Source: Bifidobacterium stellenboschense (GTDB lineage: Bacteria > Actinomycetota > Actinomycetes > Actinomycetales > Bifidobacteriaceae). From it: 64,000 nucleotides of DNA. Under the pieces are notes generated by a model. The model saw nothing but the letters and a program-made list of their open reading frames with translations. It had not been told where the DNA came from and did not search any database. Positions 49,283 through 59,534 of the stretch are shown in pieces; the first letter of the stretch is position 1, and every line of letters starts with the position of its first letter. The position numbers and the translations under genes were made by a program. The stretch is taken from positions 1-64,000 of the forward strand of contig NZ_JGZP01000010.1 in NCBI RefSeq assembly GCF_000741785.1, written 5' to 3'.

Positions 49283-50617
49283 TCAGTGTTCCTTGTGGTC
49301 GATGTCTTCGAGCAGGAATCCGGTGTACTGGAACTGCTCGGTCTGGGCCTTGGCCTGGCGCAGCGTGTCGAGGCCGACGCCCGCGATGATCAGGATCGTC
49401 GTGCCGCCGAACGGCAGCTGCGTGTTGAGGCCGAGGGCCATGATGAGCACGGTCGGGATGAGCGCGACGAACAGCAGGTAGACGGCACCCACCGTGTTGA
49501 GTCGGTTCATCACGTAGCTCAGGTAGCGGCTGGTCGCGTTGCCGGCGCGGATGCCGGGGATGAAGCCGCCGTACTGCTTCATGTTGTCGGCGGTCTCGTC
49601 CGGGTTGAACGTGATCTCCGTGTAGAAGAAGCAGAAGAACACGATCATCAGCGCGTACAGCGCGATGTACCACACGCTGGTGGTGTTCGCGAGGTTGGAG
49701 TTGATCCACTTGACCCAGCTCTGGTCGGTCTTGCCGAACTGCGCGATGAGCGTCGGGATGGCGAGGATCGAGGAGGCGAAGATCGGCGGGATGACGCCGG
49801 ACATGTTGATCTTGAGCGGCAGGTAGGTGGAGGAGCCGCCGTACATCTTGCGGCCGATCATGCGGCGCGTGTACTGCACCGGGATGCGGCGCTGGCACAG
49901 TTCGACGAAGTCGACGAAGATGAGGATGACGACGAGGACGCTCACGACGATGGCGAACTTGGTCCAGTCGCCGTTGGTGCCGTTGGTGCCCCAGCCGATC
50001 TCCCACAGCTGCGGCAGGAAGCCGGAGCAGATGGACATGAAGATGAGCACGGACATGCCCTGACCGATGCCCTTGTCGGTGATGAGCTCGGCCATCCACA
50101 TGATCAGGCCGGTGCCGCCGGTCATGATGAGCACCATGACGATGAGGTTCCACACGGAGCCGTCCGGGATGACCTGGGAGCAGGCGTAGTTGAACAGCGC
50201 GCCGGAGCGGGCGGTGACGAGGATCGTGGTGGACTGCAGCACGGCAAGACCGATGGTGAGGTATCGGGTGTACTGCGTCAGCTTCGCCTCGCCGGACTGG
50301 CCCTCCTTGTGCAGGGCCTCGAAGCGCGGGATGACGACGCGCAGCAGCTGCACGACGATGGACGCGGTGATGTACGGCATGACGCCGAGCGCGAAGATCG
50401 ACAGCTGGAGCATGGCGCCGCCGGAGAACAGGTTCACGAGTCCGATGAAGTTCTCCTGGCTGCCCTGCAGGGTCGCCACGCACTTCTGCACGACGGTATA
50501 GTCCACGCCCGGAGTCGGGATGAACGAGCCGATGCGATAGATGATGATGATGAAGAGGACGAAGAGAATCTTCTTCCTCAGTTCCTTCGTCTTCAGGGCC
50601 TGGATTAACGTCCTCAC
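49283..50617 (-). CDS. secY: Preprotein translocase subunit SecY
   Basis: A 444-residue channel protein with ten membrane helices that exports signal-peptide proteins with SecE/SecG and SecA. VRTLIQALKTKELRKKILFV starts the protein; FIPTPGVDYTVV, the plug region GGAMLQLSIFALGVMPYITA and the C-terminal TGFLLEDIDHKEH are recognisable. GTG 50617 is chosen because GGGAGG lies 7 nt upstream; the in-frame ATGs at 50632 and 50641 sit on or before that site. A 280-bp gap separates it from rplO, so it may have its own promoter. Its exported clients here include the HtaA and pilin-like proteins. Confidence 0.95.
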   Translation of the reverse strand: MRTLIQALKTKELRKKILFVLFIIIIYRIGSFIPTPGVDYTVVQKCVATLQGSQENFIGLVNLFSGGAMLQLSIFALGVMPYITASIVVQLLRVVIPRFEALHKEGQSGEAKLTQYTRYLTIGLAVLQSTTILVTARSGALFNYACSQVIPDGSVWNLIVMVLIMTGGTGLIMWMAELITDKGIGQGMSVLIFMSICSGFLPQLWEIGWGTNGTNGDWTKFAIVVSVLVVILIFVDFVELCQRRIPVQYTRRMIGRKMYGGSSTYLPLKINMSGVIPPIFASSILAIPTLIAQFGKTDQSWVKWINSNLANTTSVWYIALYALMIVFFCFFYTEITFNPDETADNMKQYGGFIPGIRAGNATSRYLSYVMNRLNTVGAVYLLFVALIPTVLIMALGLNTQLPFGGTTILIIAGVGLDTLRQAKAQTEQFQYTGFLLEDIDHKEH

Positions 50618-50814
50618 CTGGAATCCTCCCATGCGCCCCAAGGCGCTACAGCGATGCTCATGTGTTCGTAATTTGAACGCTACCGCACGAGCATATCGTA
50701 TCGTGCCTACTAGCGCTAACAGAACGTCGAATCCGCGGGACGGTCACCGTGTGATCGTGGCGCAATCATGGCGCGATCGTGACGCGGACGACGTGGAAAA
50801 TCGTGGACATACGA

Positions 50815-50852
50815 CATGACCCCCTCGCCCATCGGGGAGCGAGAGGGTCATG
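50815..50852 (-). terminator. Hairpin after rplO
   Basis: CATGACCCCCTCGC pairs with GCGAGAGGGTCATG with one bulge. It lies 45 nt after the rplO stop codon and ahead of secY and probably ends or attenuates the spc transcript. There is no clear T-run. Confidence 0.6.
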
Positions 50853-50897
50853 GTCGTGAAATTATCTCACCGAAGCGGTGATGCGCCCGGAGGCGAA

Positions 50898-51347
50898 TCA
50901 GGCTTCGACGCTGCCGCCGGCGGCCTCGATCTTGGCCTTGGCGGAGGCGGAGGCCTTCACGCCCTTGAGCGTGAACGCGACGGAGACGTCACCGTCGCCC
51001 AGGACCTTCACCGGAGCGTTGCCGCGAACGGCGCCCTTGGCGACCAGGTTCTCGACGGACACCTCGCCGCCCTCCGGGAAGAGCTCGACGAGACGCGCGA
51101 TGTTGACGACCTGGTACTCGACCTTGAACGGGTTCTTGAAGCCACGGAGCTTCGGCAGGCGCATGTACAGCGGGAGCTGGCCACCTTCGAAGCCAGGACG
51201 CACGTTGGTGCGCTTGGTCTGGCCCTTGGCGCCACGGCCCGCGGTCTTGCCCTTGGAGCCCTCACCGCGGCCGACGCGGGTCTTCGCCTTGTTGGCGCCC
51301 GGAGCCGGCTTCAGGTCGTGCATCTGCAGGATTTCGTTGTCTGCCAT
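50898..51347 (-). CDS. rplO: 50S ribosomal protein L15
   Basis: A 149-residue protein. [24 protein letters not shown] N-terminus ([20 protein letters not shown]), the Gly/Arg/Lys-rich [18 protein letters not shown] stretch and [19 protein letters not shown] match the family. It is the last ribosomal gene of the spc block, 2 nt after rpmD. Confidence 0.97.
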   Translation of the reverse strand: MADNEILQMHDLKPAPGANKAKTRVGRGEGSKGKTAGRGAKGQTKRTNVRPGFEGGQLPLYMRLPKLRGFKNPFKVEYQVVNIARLVELFPEGGEVSVENLVAKGAVRGNAPVKVLGDGDVSVAFTLKGVKASASAKAKIEAAGGSVEA

Positions 51348-51349
51348 AA

Positions 51350-51532
51350 TCAGTCGACCTCCTCGACGGTGACCAGGTGGCGAACGACGTTCACCAGACC
51401 GCGGTTGGCCGGGATGTCCGGACGGACAACGGTCTTGCCGATCTTGTTCAGACCCAGGGTCTTCGCGGCGGCGCGCTGCTTCGGCGTGCGGTTCACGAGA
51501 CCGTGGTGGAGCGTGATCTTCAGGTTAGCCAT
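51350..51532 (-). CDS. rpmD: 50S ribosomal protein L30
   Basis: A 60-residue protein beginning [20 protein letters not shown], with [20 protein letters not shown] and a final [10 protein letters not shown]. All are normal for L30. It lies 3 nt after rpsE and 2 nt before rplO. Confidence 0.96.
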   Translation of the reverse strand: MANLKITLHHGLVNRTPKQRAAAKTLGLNKIGKTVVRPDIPANRGLVNVVRHLVTVEEVD

Positions 51533-51535
51533 CTA

Positions 51536-52288
51536 TCACTCACCATCCTTCGCTTCGGCGGCCTTGGCGGCCTGAGCCTCTTCACGGGCCTTGCGGGCCT
51601 CGGCGATGCCGGCGGCGCGGGCGCGCAGCAGGGCATCGGGGGCGACCTCGTTCAGGGCGAGACCACGACGGGCGGCGATCTCCTCCGGCTCCTCAAGCTG
51701 CTTGAGGGCGGCGACGGTCGCGCGGACCATGTTGATCGCGGTCGGGGAGCCCATGGACTTGGTCAGCACGTCGGTGATGCCGGCGCACTCCATGACGGCG
51801 CGCACCGGGCCACCGGCGATAACGCCGGTACCGGGGGCGGCCGGACGCAGCAGGACGGTGCCCGCGGCGTCGTGACCGATCACCGGGTGGGTGACGGTGC
51901 CGCGGACGCGCGGCACGGTGAACATGTGCTTCTTGGCGTCCAGCTGGCCCTTGGCGATGGCCGCCGGGACCTCACGGGACTTGCCGTAGCCGACACCCAC
52001 GGTGCCGTTGCCGTCGCCGACCACCACGAGGGCGGCGAAGCTGAACGTACGGCCACCCTTGTGGGTCTTGGACACGCGGTTGATGGTCACGACGCGATCG
52101 AGGAGCTCATCGCCCTTGTTCTCTTCGCGACGGTTGCGACGCTCACCGCGACGGCCTTCGCCGCGACGACCGCCACGGCGGCCGCCACGACGCTCGTCGT
52201 TGGCGTTGGCGTTGTTCTCGTCAGCCGGGGCAGCCTGAGTGTTCTGAGTTTCTTCAGCCACTTGGGTTTCCTTCATTTCTTCGCTCAC
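51536..52288 (-). CDS. rpsE: 30S ribosomal protein S5 with Arg/Gly-rich N-terminal extension
   Basis: A 250-residue protein involved in decoding fidelity. The S5 core starts near residue 60 ([20 protein letters not shown]) and continues through [17 protein letters not shown] and [20 protein letters not shown]. The first ~58 residues are acidic and then Arg/Gly-rich ([20 protein letters not shown]), unlike E. coli S5. The ATG overlaps the rplR stop by 4 nt (ATGA). Confidence 0.97.
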   Translation of the reverse strand: MSEEMKETQVAEETQNTQAAPADENNANANDERRGGRRGGRRGEGRRGERRNRREENKGDELLDRVVTINRVSKTHKGGRTFSFAALVVVGDGNGTVGVGYGKSREVPAAIAKGQLDAKKHMFTVPRVRGTVTHPVIGHDAAGTVLLRPAAPGTGVIAGGPVRAVMECAGITDVLTKSMGSPTAINMVRATVAALKQLEEPEEIAARRGLALNEVAPDALLRARAAGIAEARKAREEAQAAKAAEAKDGE

Positions 52289-52656
52289 AGTGCCAGACCT
52301 CCCTCACGGGCGCCATCGGCGACGGCGGCGACACGGCCGGTGTACTTGTGACCACCACGGTCGAAGACGACGGACTCGATGCCGGCGGCCTTGGCCTTCT
52401 CGGCGATGAGCTCGCCGACCTTCTTGGCGGCCTCGACCTTGGTGCCTTCGAAGCCGGCGAAGTCAGCGGTCAGGGTGGAGGCGGAGACCAGGGTGATGCC
52501 CTTGGTATCGTCCACGACCTGAGCGACCATGTGGCGGTTGGAACGGGTGACCACCAGGCGCGGACGCTCGGCGGTGCCGGAGATACGCTTGCGGATGCGG
52601 GCGTGACGACGCTTGAGCGCGGCCTTCTTGCCCTTGCCGAAAATAGTGACGCTCAT
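52285..52656 (-). CDS. rplR: 50S ribosomal protein L18
   Basis: A 123-residue protein that binds 5S rRNA with L5. [35 protein letters not shown] and the C-terminal [20 protein letters not shown] are typical. The start is ATG 52656 ([15 protein letters not shown]), 1 nt after the rplF stop; a 16-codon upstream extension was rejected. Confidence 0.97.
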   Translation of the reverse strand: MSVTIFGKGKKAALKRRHARIRKRISGTAERPRLVVTRSNRHMVAQVVDDTKGITLVSASTLTADFAGFEGTKVEAAKKVGELIAEKAKAAGIESVVFDRGGHKYTGRVAAVADGAREGGLAL

Positions 52657-52657
52657 A

Positions 52658-53197
52658 TCACTTACCAGCCTTTCCAGCCTTGCGCAGAATATGCTCGCCG
52701 GCATACTTGATGCCCTTGCCCTTGTAGGGTTCCGGAGCGCGCAGCTTGCGGATGTTGGCGGCCACCTGACCGACCATCTGCTTGTCGGTGCCCTCGACGA
52801 CGACGTGCGTCGCGTCGGTCACCTTGAGCGTGATGCCTTCCGGCGGGTTGACGGTGATCGTGTGGGAGTAGCCGAGGAAGAACTCGATGCCCTTGCCCTT
52901 GGCGACGGCGCGGTAACCGGTGCCGACGATCTCCAGGGTCTTGGAGTAGCCGTCGTGCACGCCCTTGACCATGCCGGCCATGATGGAGCGGGCCAGACCG
53001 TGCTTGGCACGGGTCGGACGCAGGTCGTCGGCCGGGGTGACGATGATCTCGTTGCCCTCGACGGCCGCGGTGATGCCTTCCGGCAGGACGTAGGAGTCGG
53101 TGCCCTTCGCGCCCTTGGCCTCGAAGTTCTGACCGTCGATCTTGACCTCAACGCCAGCGGGAATGGCGATGGGGAGCTTACCAATATGCGATGCCAT
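52658..53197 (-). CDS. rplF: 50S ribosomal protein L6
   Basis: A 179-residue protein near the GTPase centre. It has two repeated beta domains, with [20 protein letters not shown] at the start and the signature [19 protein letters not shown] near the end. It lies 17 nt after rpsH, with AAGGAGAG before the ATG. Confidence 0.97.
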   Translation of the reverse strand: MASHIGKLPIAIPAGVEVKIDGQNFEAKGAKGTDSYVLPEGITAAVEGNEIIVTPADDLRPTRAKHGLARSIMAGMVKGVHDGYSKTLEIVGTGYRAVAKGKGIEFFLGYSHTITVNPPEGITLKVTDATHVVVEGTDKQMVGQVAANIRKLRAPEPYKGKGIKYAGEHILRKAGKAGK

Positions 53198-53214
53198 GTG
53201 TCAGCTCTCCTTTC

Positions 53215-53613
53215 TCACCACACGTAGGCGACGATCTCGCCACCGATGCCTCGATCGAGGCATTCCTTCTGGGTCAGCAGTCCCGACGAAGTCGAGATGA
53301 TCGCGATGCCGAGGCCACCGAGCGGCATCGGCAGGGAGTCGGACTTCGCGTAGCGACGCAGGCCCGGCTTGGAGATGCGCTTGATGCCCTGGATGGAACG
53401 CTCGCCGTTCGGACCGTACTTGAGGGTGACCTCAAGGGTCTGACCGACCTTGGCTTCCTTGGCGGTGTAGTCCTTGATGAAGCCTTCGCGCTTCAGGATC
53501 TCCGCGATGTTCTTCTTGAACTTGGAGTACGGCATATCCACGGTCTCGTGCTTCGCCGCGCTCGCGTTACGCAGACGCGTGAGCATGTCTGCGATCGGAT
53601 CTGTCATTGTCAT
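53215..53613 (-). CDS. rpsH: 30S ribosomal protein S8
   Basis: A 132-residue central-domain assembly protein that in other bacteria also represses the spc operon. [20 protein letters not shown] and the [20 protein letters not shown] end are diagnostic. MTMTD offers two ATGs (53613 and 53607), and neither has a good Shine-Dalgarno. A 91-nt gap with a small GGGC/GCCC stem separates it from rpsN. Confidence 0.96.
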   Translation of the reverse strand: MTMTDPIADMLTRLRNASAAKHETVDMPYSKFKKNIAEILKREGFIKDYTAKEAKVGQTLEVTLKYGPNGERSIQGIKRISKPGLRRYAKSDSLPMPLGGLGIAIISTSSGLLTQKECLDRGIGGEIVAYVW

Positions 53614-53704
53614 GTGGGCTTATGCCCTTTCTCGCCGTGGTTTCCGCCGCCGGCTCCCCTGGGGCTCCAGGAGAGCTAGGGCCGCGGACCTTCAGCGTCG
53701 ATGT

Positions 53705-53890
53705 TTACCAACTGGACTTCGTAACGCCGGGCAGCTCGCCGCGGTGGGCCTTCTCGCGAAGGCAGATGCGGCACAGGCCGAACTTGCGGTACACGGAATG
53801 GGGACGACCGCAGACCTGGCAACGCGTGTAGGCGCGCACCTTGAACTTCGGCTTGCCGGCCGCCTTGTTCTTAAGAGCGGTTTTTGCCAT
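53705..53890 (-). CDS. rpsN: 30S ribosomal protein S14, type Z (C+)
   Basis: A 61-residue zinc-ribbon form of S14. Cys24, Cys27, Cys40 and Cys43 ([21 protein letters not shown]) bind zinc, and the ending [10 protein letters not shown] is canonical. The start codon lies 1 nt after the rplE stop. Confidence 0.97.
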   Translation of the reverse strand: MAKTALKNKAAGKPKFKVRAYTRCQVCGRPHSVYRKFGLCRICLREKAHRGELPGVTKSSW

Positions 53891-53891
53891 A

Positions 53892-54467
53892 TCAGTTCTC
53901 CTTGAAGGGGAAGCCGAGGTGCTTGAGCAGCGCGTAGGCTTCCTTGTCGTCCTTGGTGCTGGTCACCACGGTGATGTCCATGCCACGCTGGTGGTCGATG
54001 GAATCCGGATCGATCTCGTGGAACATGGACTGCTCGGTGAGACCGAAGTTGTAGTTGCCCTGGCCGTCGAACTGGTGGCCGTTGATGCCACGGAAGTCGC
54101 GGATGCGCGGCAGAGCCATCGTCAGCAGACGATCGAGGAACTCCCACATGCGGTCGCCACGCAGGGTGACGTACGCGCCGATGGCCTGGCCTTCACGCAG
54201 GTGGAACTGCGCGACGGACTTCTTGGCCTTGGTGATCTTCGGCTTCTGGCCGGTGATCAGGGTGAGGTCCTTGACGGCGCCCTCGATGAGCTTGGAGTCG
54301 CGAGCGGCGGCACCGACACCCATGGAGACGACGACCTTCTGGATGCGAGCGACCTGCATCGGGTTGGAGTACTTGAACTCCTTCTCGAGCTCCGGGATGA
54401 TCTGCTCGTTGTACTGCACCTTCAAGCGCGGGGTGGCCGGCGCTTCGACGGTAGTGGTGTCGGTCAT
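53892..54467 (-). CDS. rplE: 50S ribosomal protein L5
   Basis: A 191-residue 5S rRNA-binding protein. [40 protein letters not shown] and [20 protein letters not shown] are family blocks. The N-terminus carries a ~13-residue Thr/Ala extension. The ATG overlaps the rplX stop by 4 nt. Confidence 0.97.
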   Translation of the reverse strand: MTDTTTVEAPATPRLKVQYNEQIIPELEKEFKYSNPMQVARIQKVVVSMGVGAAARDSKLIEGAVKDLTLITGQKPKITKAKKSVAQFHLREGQAIGAYVTLRGDRMWEFLDRLLTMALPRIRDFRGINGHQFDGQGNYNFGLTEQSMFHEIDPDSIDHQRGMDITVVTSTKDDKEAYALLKHLGFPFKEN

Positions 54468-54799
54468 GCCAGCTCCTTTCCGGACTTCTTGGCGACGCGC
54501 ACGCGCACGGTCTTCACCTTGCCGTCACGCGCCTCTTCCTTCACGATGACGCCCACGCGGGTCGGTTTGCCGGTCTCCGGGTCGATGACCATCACGTTGG
54601 AGCGATGGATCGGCGCCTCGACGGAGACGATGCCGGCCTGCTGGCCCTGCTGGGTGGCGCGGACGTGCTTCTTGACGATCTGAACGCCCTCGACGATCAG
54701 ACGGTCGTTCGGCAGCACGCGAAGGACCTTGCCCTCCTTGCCGCGATCCTTGCCGCGGATGACCTTCACCTGGTCGCCGCTCTTGATCTTGGCTACCAT
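54464..54799 (-). CDS. rplX: 50S ribosomal protein L24
   Basis: A 111-residue assembly initiator with a KOW motif. [20 protein letters not shown], followed by [20 protein letters not shown], is diagnostic. It starts 1 nt after rplN and overlaps rplE by 4 nt, indicating coupled translation. Confidence 0.97.
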   Translation of the reverse strand: MVAKIKSGDQVKVIRGKDRGKEGKVLRVLPNDRLIVEGVQIVKKHVRATQQGQQAGIVSVEAPIHRSNVMVIDPETGKPTRVGVIVKEEARDGKVKTVRVRVAKKSGKELA

Positions 54800-54800
54800 G

Positions 54801-55169
54801 TCAGATCACCTCCGGGGCGAGGGACACGATGCGCATGAACTTCTTGTCGCGAAGCTCACGGGCGATCGGTCCGAAGATACGAGTGCCCTTCGGTTCACGG
54901 CCGGAGCCGAGAATCACCGCGGCGTTCTCGTCGAACTTGATGTAGGAGCCGTCGACACGACGGTGCTCCTTGACGGTACGGACGACGACGGCCTTGACCA
55001 CGTCACCCTTCTTGACCGATCCGCCAGGGATCGCGTCCTTGACCGAGGCGACGATGACGTCGCCCAGGCCGGCATAGCGTCGCTTCGAGCCACCGAGCAC
55101 GCGGATGGCAAGGATCTCCTTGGCACCCGTGTTGTCGGCGACATGAAGCCGCGTTTCCTGCTGAATCAT
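54801..55169 (-). CDS. rplN: 50S ribosomal protein L14
   Basis: A 122-residue protein. [20 protein letters not shown] and [20 protein letters not shown] are invariant blocks. A 113-bp gap with a long hairpin lies upstream, between it and rpsQ, so this may be the start of a separate spc transcription unit as in E. coli. AAGGAG precedes the ATG. Confidence 0.97.
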   Translation of the reverse strand: MIQQETRLHVADNTGAKEILAIRVLGGSKRRYAGLGDVIVASVKDAIPGGSVKKGDVVKAVVVRTVKEHRRVDGSYIKFDENAAVILGSGREPKGTRIFGPIARELRDKKFMRIVSLAPEVI

Positions 55170-55202
55170 TGATTCTCCTTAGCCGAGCTGGTTCTCCCCG
55201 CA

Positions 55203-55254
55203 CACCGGGCGCGGCGGATAGACGCACAGAACATCTATCTAACCGCGCCCGGTG
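55203..55254 (-). other. Hairpin at the S10/spc boundary (rpsQ-rplN)
   Basis: CACCGGGCGCGG pairs with CCGCGCCCGGTG, and the inner ATAGA/TCTAT can extend the structure. It is the only sizeable gap in the 11-gene run and coincides with the E. coli S10-spc operon boundary. Likely a partial terminator or processing site; no T-run was seen. Confidence 0.65.
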
Positions 55255-55282
55255 GACGGCGAGCCTTGCCGAACTTATTTTT

Positions 55283-55552
55283 TTACTTGGCGCGCTCGAT
55301 GATCGACTCGAGACGCCAACGCTTGGTCTTGCTCAGAGGACGAGTCTCCATGATACTCACGAGGTCGCCAATGTGCGCCTCGTTGTGTTCGTCATGGGCC
55401 TTGACCTTCTTGGTGGTGCGGACGACCTTGCCGTACAGCGGGTGGGTCTTGCGGTTCTCCAGCTCCACGGTGATCGTCTTGTCCATCTTATCGGACACGA
55501 CGTAACCGCGGCGAACCTTGCGGAAGTTGCGCTCCTGCTGCTCTTCAGCCAT
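55283..55552 (-). CDS. rpsQ: 30S ribosomal protein S17
   Basis: An 89-residue OB-fold protein. [20 protein letters not shown] and [20 protein letters not shown] are typical, as is the end [17 protein letters not shown] 55552 is chosen with AAGGAG 8 nt upstream; a GTG two codons earlier overlaps the rpmC stop. It is the last gene before the hairpin-bearing gap. Confidence 0.96.
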   Translation of the reverse strand: MAEEQQERNFRKVRRGYVVSDKMDKTITVELENRKTHPLYGKVVRTTKKVKAHDEHNEAHIGDLVSIMETRPLSKTKRWRLESIIERAK

Positions 55553-55554
55553 GA

Positions 55555-55803
55555 TCACTGCTCCTTAGCTTCGTCGGCCGGCTCGGAGGTGATGCCAAGC
55601 TCGCGCTCGCGCAGCACGGTGTACATGCGGGCGATGTCGTGCTTGACGGCCTTGAGGCGGGCCGTGTTCTCGAGCTGACCGGTGGCGGACTGGAAGCGCA
55701 GGTTGAACAGCTCTTCCTTGGACTTCTTCAGGAAGCCCTCGATCTCCGCGTTGGTCTTCTCGTTGAGATTCTTGATGGAGTATTCTTCGGTTCCGACTGC
55801 CAT
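55555..55803 (-). CDS. rpmC: 50S ribosomal protein L29
   Basis: An 82-residue two-helix protein near the tunnel exit. The [20 protein letters not shown] start and [20 protein letters not shown] are diagnostic. It has a short acidic C-terminus. ATG 55803 (MAVGTEEYS) starts 1 nt after the rplP stop; the upstream extension was rejected. Confidence 0.96.
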   Translation of the reverse strand: MAVGTEEYSIKNLNEKTNAEIEGFLKKSKEELFNLRFQSATGQLENTARLKAVKHDIARMYTVLRERELGITSEPADEAKEQ

Positions 55804-55804
55804 A

Positions 55805-56224
55805 TCAGATGTCACCGCCTTCACGAGCAATCACACGGCACTTCATGGGGAGCTTGTCGATGGCACGACGCAGGGCTTCCTTGGCGACGTCCTCGGAGAC
55901 ACCACCGATCTCGAACATCACGCGACCGGGGTGGATGTTGGCGATCCAGAACTCCGGCGTACCCTTACCGGAACCCATTCGGGCGCCGAGGGCGTGCTTG
56001 GTCAGCGGACGATCCGGGAAGATCGTGATCCACACGCGGCCACCACGCTTGATGTAGCGGGTCATGGCGATACGCGCGGCCTCGATCTGGCGGTTGGTCA
56101 CGTAGGCCGGGGCCAGCGCCTGGATGCCGTAGTCACCGAAGTTGATCTCGTTGCCGCCCTTGGACATGCCGGAGCGGACGGGACGGTGCTGCTTGCGGTA
56201 CTTGGTCCTCTTTGGGATAAGCAT
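55805..56224 (-). CDS. rplP: 50S ribosomal protein L16
   Basis: A 139-residue protein organising the A site of the peptidyl-transferase centre. [20 protein letters not shown], then [20 protein letters not shown] and [20 protein letters not shown], are conserved. It lies 6 nt after rpsC. Confidence 0.97.
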   Translation of the reverse strand: MLIPKRTKYRKQHRPVRSGMSKGGNEINFGDYGIQALAPAYVTNRQIEAARIAMTRYIKRGGRVWITIFPDRPLTKHALGARMGSGKGTPEFWIANIHPGRVMFEIGGVSEDVAKEALRRAIDKLPMKCRVIAREGGDI

Positions 56225-56230
56225 TCTTGC

Positions 56231-57031
56231 TCACTCCTTCGTTTCCGTGGCAGCGGGGGCCGCGGCGGCTTCGGCCTTGGGGGCCTCGGCGTTGCGGGCG
56301 GCACCGGCGTTGCGGTTGCCACGGCGCGGACGGCGATCGCCGCGACGGCCGGGACGGTTGTTCTGCTGGGCCTGCTGCTCTTCGAACTCACGTTCGGTCA
56401 TGTCGCCCTTGTAGATCCAGACCTTGACGCCGATGCGGCCGTAGGTCGTCTTGGCCTCGAAGAAGCCGTAGTCGATCAGGGCGCGGAGGGTCTGCAGCGG
56501 GACGCGACCCTCGCGGTAGAACTCGGAACGGCTCATTTCGGCACCGCCGAGACGGCCGGAGAGCTTGATGCGGATACCCTTGGCACCGGCGCGCATGGCG
56601 TCCTGCTGGGCCTTGCGCATCGCGCGGCGGAAGGTGACGCGGTTGGTCAGCTGCTCCGCGATGCCCTGAGCGACGAGCTGGGCGTCCAGCGCGGCGTTCT
56701 TGACCTCGAAGATGTTGAGCTGGACCTGCTTGCCGGTCAGCTTCTCGAGCTTGGCGCGGACCTTCTCGGCCTCGGCGCCGCGGCGACCGATCACGATGCC
56801 CGGACGGGCGGTGTGGATGTCGACGCGGACGCGGTCGCGGGTGCGCTCGATGACGATCTTGCTCACGCCGGCGCGCTCGAGGTCCTTGTTCATCTCCTTG
56901 CGGATCTTGTCATCCTCAAGGACGAAGTCGCTGTAGCGCTCGCCGGCCTTGTTGGAATCGGAGAACCACTTGGAGCGGTGGTTTTCAGTGACGCCCAGGC
57001 GGTAGCCAAAGGGATTGATCTTCTGACCCAT
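56231..57031 (-). CDS. rpsC: 30S ribosomal protein S3 with extended C-terminus
   Basis: A 266-residue mRNA-entry protein. [20 protein letters not shown] begins it. The KH domain carries [18 protein letters not shown], and [20 protein letters not shown] is the C-terminal signature. From ~222 comes an Arg/Gly/Asn-rich then Ala/Glu-rich tail ([16 protein letters not shown]...). It starts 2 nt after rplV. Confidence 0.97.
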   Translation of the reverse strand: MGQKINPFGYRLGVTENHRSKWFSDSNKAGERYSDFVLEDDKIRKEMNKDLERAGVSKIVIERTRDRVRVDIHTARPGIVIGRRGAEAEKVRAKLEKLTGKQVQLNIFEVKNAALDAQLVAQGIAEQLTNRVTFRRAMRKAQQDAMRAGAKGIRIKLSGRLGGAEMSRSEFYREGRVPLQTLRALIDYGFFEAKTTYGRIGVKVWIYKGDMTEREFEEQQAQQNNRPGRRGDRRPRRGNRNAGAARNAEAPKAEAAAAPAATETKE

Positions 57032-57033
57032 CT

Positions 57034-57393
57034 TTAGCGGTTTCCTTCCTTGTTGGCGACGACGACCGTGATGTGGGAGGTGCGCTTGTTGATACGAGCG
57101 GCACGGCCCTGGGCACGAGCGCGGAAACGCTTGAGCGTCACGCCCTCGTCCACGTAGGTCGCCTTGACGACCAGGTCGTTCTCACGGAACGGCTCGCCGG
57201 CCTTGTCGGCCTTGACGCGCGCGTTGGCGATGGCGCTCTCGAGGACCTTGCGAACCGGGATGGACGCGTCCTGGGGAGCGAACTTGAGGATGGTGAGGGC
57301 TTCGGTCGCCTGCTTGCCTCGGATGAGGTTGACCATGCGACGAGCCTTGCGCGGCGTCACGCGGACGTGACGGGCGATTGCTTTAGCTTCCAT
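57034..57393 (-). CDS. rplV: 50S ribosomal protein L22
   Basis: A 119-residue protein whose hairpin lines the exit tunnel. [20 protein letters not shown] and the [20 protein letters not shown] loop are diagnostic. It has a 15-nt gap from rpsS, with AGGAGAG before the ATG. Confidence 0.97.
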   Translation of the reverse strand: MEAKAIARHVRVTPRKARRMVNLIRGKQATEALTILKFAPQDASIPVRKVLESAIANARVKADKAGEPFRENDLVVKATYVDEGVTLKRFRARAQGRAARINKRTSHITVVVANKEGNR

Positions 57394-57408
57394 AAGTCAT
57401 TCTCTCCT

Positions 57409-57687
57409 TTAGCGGCGGGCCTTCTTGTCGTCCTTCACGTGACCCTTGAAGGTCTTCGTGGGGGCGAACTCACCCAGCTTGTGGCCGACCATGGCCTCGG
57501 TGACGAACACCGGGACGTGCTTGCGGCCATCGTGGACAGCGAACGTGTGTCCGATGAAATCAGGAGTGATCATCGAACGGCGGGACCACGTCTTGATGAC
57601 GTTCTTGGTGCCCTTCTCGTTCTGCTCGTCGACCTTCTTCTGCAAGTGGGCGTCGACGAAGGGGCCCTTCTTGATGCTACGAGTCAT
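57409..57687 (-). CDS. rpsS: 30S ribosomal protein S19
   Basis: A 92-residue head protein. [40 protein letters not shown] and [20 protein letters not shown] are all invariant blocks. It lies 15 nt after rplB. Confidence 0.97.
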   Translation of the reverse strand: MTRSIKKGPFVDAHLQKKVDEQNEKGTKNVIKTWSRRSMITPDFIGHTFAVHDGRKHVPVFVTEAMVGHKLGEFAPTKTFKGHVKDDKKARR

Positions 57688-57702
57688 CGCTTCGAATCTT
57701 CC

Positions 57703-58533
57703 TTACTTGCGGTTCTTGCCGGACGGACGGCGACGGACAATCATCTTGTTCGAAGCCTTCTTCGGACGACGAGTACGAACCTCGCCCTTGCCCCACGGGG
57801 AGACCGGCGGCTTACCACCGCGGGTACGACCGCCGTGCGGGTGGTCGACCGGGTTCATGGACTCACCACGGGTGATCGGGCGCTTGCCCATCCAACGGGC
57901 GCGGCCGGCCTTGCCGAGCTGCACGTTGGCGTGGTCCTCGTTGCCGACCTCGCCGACGGTCGCGCGGCAGCGCGCGTCGACGTTGCGGATTTCGCCGGAC
58001 GGCATACGCAGCTGGGCGTAGGCGCCGTCCTTCGCGACGAGCTGGACCGAGGTGCCGGCGGAACGGGCAATCTTGGCGCCGCCGAGCGGCTTGAGCTCGA
58101 TGGCGTGGATGACCGTACCGGTCGGGATGTTCTTCAGCGGCAGGTTGTTGCCCGGCTTGATGTCGGCCTGGGCGCCGGTCTCGATGACGTCGCCCTGCTT
58201 GATGCCCTTCGGCGCGATGATGTAGCGCTTCTCGCCGTCGGCGTAGTGCAGGAGGGCGATGCGGGCGGAGCGGTTCGGGTCGTACTCGATGTGAGCGACC
58301 TTGGCCGGCACGCCGTCCTTGTCCCAGCGACGGAAGTCGATGAGACGGTACTGGCGCTTGTGGCCGCCGCCGCGATGGCGGGACGTGATACGGCCGTAGG
58401 AGTTACGACCGCCGGTCTTGGAGAGCGGACGAACGAGCGACTTCTCAGGCGTGGAACGCGTGATCTCGGAGAAGTCCGAGACGGAGGCGTTGCGGCGGCC
58501 GGCGCTCGTCGGCTTGTAAACGCGGATAGCCAT
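57703..58533 (-). CDS. rplB: 50S ribosomal protein L2
   Basis: A 276-residue core protein needed for subunit joining and peptidyl transfer. [20 protein letters not shown], and the C-terminal [20 protein letters not shown] with the functionally important His, are intact. It lies 36 nt after rplW. Confidence 0.98.
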   Translation of the reverse strand: MAIRVYKPTSAGRRNASVSDFSEITRSTPEKSLVRPLSKTGGRNSYGRITSRHRGGGHKRQYRLIDFRRWDKDGVPAKVAHIEYDPNRSARIALLHYADGEKRYIIAPKGIKQGDVIETGAQADIKPGNNLPLKNIPTGTVIHAIELKPLGGAKIARSAGTSVQLVAKDGAYAQLRMPSGEIRNVDARCRATVGEVGNEDHANVQLGKAGRARWMGKRPITRGESMNPVDHPHGGRTRGGKPPVSPWGKGEVRTRRPKKASNKMIVRRRPSGKNRK

Positions 58534-58569
58534 AATGTAGTTCTTCCTTTAACTTTTCTCGGCTAACCT

Positions 58570-58866
58570 TCAGTTACCGAAGATGTCGATGGTCTGGCCC
58601 TCGGCGACGGACACGATCGCACGCTTCTGAGCGACGCGACGACCGTAGCCGGTGCGGGTGCGAGTGCGCTTGCCCTCGCGGTTGAGGGTGTTGACCTTCG
58701 TCACCTTGACGTTGAAGATCTGCTCGATAGCCTGCTTGATCTGCACCTTGTTCGCGTTCGGGGCCACCACGAAGGTGTACTGGCCACGATCGGAAGCGGC
58801 GTAGCTCTTCTCGGACACGACGGGCTTGATGATGATGTCGTGAGCCGGCTTGTGAATAGCGACCAT
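58570..58866 (-). CDS. rplW: 50S ribosomal protein L23
   Basis: A 98-residue tunnel-exit protein that docks trigger factor and [23 protein letters not shown], then [20 protein letters not shown], and the [15 protein letters not shown] loop are typical. It lies 5 nt after rplD. Confidence 0.97.
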   Translation of the reverse strand: MVAIHKPAHDIIIKPVVSEKSYAASDRGQYTFVVAPNANKVQIKQAIEQIFNVKVTKVNTLNREGKRTRTRTGYGRRVAQKRAIVSVAEGQTIDIFGN

Positions 58867-58871
58867 GGAAA

Positions 58872-59528
58872 TCAGGCCTCCTTCTTGGTCTTCGCCGCCA
58901 CGAAGGCCTCAAGGGCCTCCTTGGTGAAGACGACGTACTGCGCGGTCACCACGTCGTACGTGTTGAGCTGATCGACGAAGATCGGGTGGACATACGGAAG
59001 GTTGCGCACGGAGAGCCACTCGTTGATCTGGTCACGGGTCAGCGCGATGGTGGCGAACTTCTCACCGATGACCGGGTTCAGGGCGGCGATGGCGGCCTTG
59101 GTGGACGGCTTCTCGGAGACGCCGAAGTCGACGACGGCGACGCGACCGGCGTTGGCGCGGTCGGACAGCACGTACTTGAGGGCGGCGGCCTTCATCTTCT
59201 TGGGGGTGCGCTGGGAGTAGTCACGCGGCTGCGGGCCGAACACGACGCCGCCGTGGTACCACTGCGGGGCGCGGATGGAGCCCTGGCGGGCACGACCGGT
59301 GCCCTTCTGCTTCCACGGCTTCTTGCCGCCGCCGGAGACGTTGGCGCGGGTCTTGGTCGCGTGGGTGCCGGCACGACGGGCGGCGAGCTGCGCGATGACG
59401 ACCTGGTGGATCAGCGGGATGCGGGACTGGACCTCTTCGGCGGAGAAGCCGAAGAGCTCGGCCGGGGCCTCGACGGTGCCGGCGGCCTGGCCCTGCGGGT
59501 CGGTGACGTTCAGAGTAACGTTAGCCAT
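58872..59528 (-). CDS. rplD: 50S ribosomal protein L4
   Basis: A 218-residue tunnel protein; in E. coli it also represses its own operon. [20 protein letters not shown], with [20 protein letters not shown], is the conserved tunnel loop. The C-terminal fold ([17 protein letters not shown] [20 protein letters not shown]) is present. It lies 6 nt after rplC. Confidence 0.97.
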   Translation of the reverse strand: MANVTLNVTDPQGQAAGTVEAPAELFGFSAEEVQSRIPLIHQVVIAQLAARRAGTHATKTRANVSGGGKKPWKQKGTGRARQGSIRAPQWYHGGVVFGPQPRDYSQRTPKKMKAAALKYVLSDRANAGRVAVVDFGVSEKPSTKAAIAALNPVIGEKFATIALTRDQINEWLSVRNLPYVHPIFVDQLNTYDVVTAQYVVFTKEALEAFVAAKTKKEA

Positions 59529-59534
59529 GGCTTA

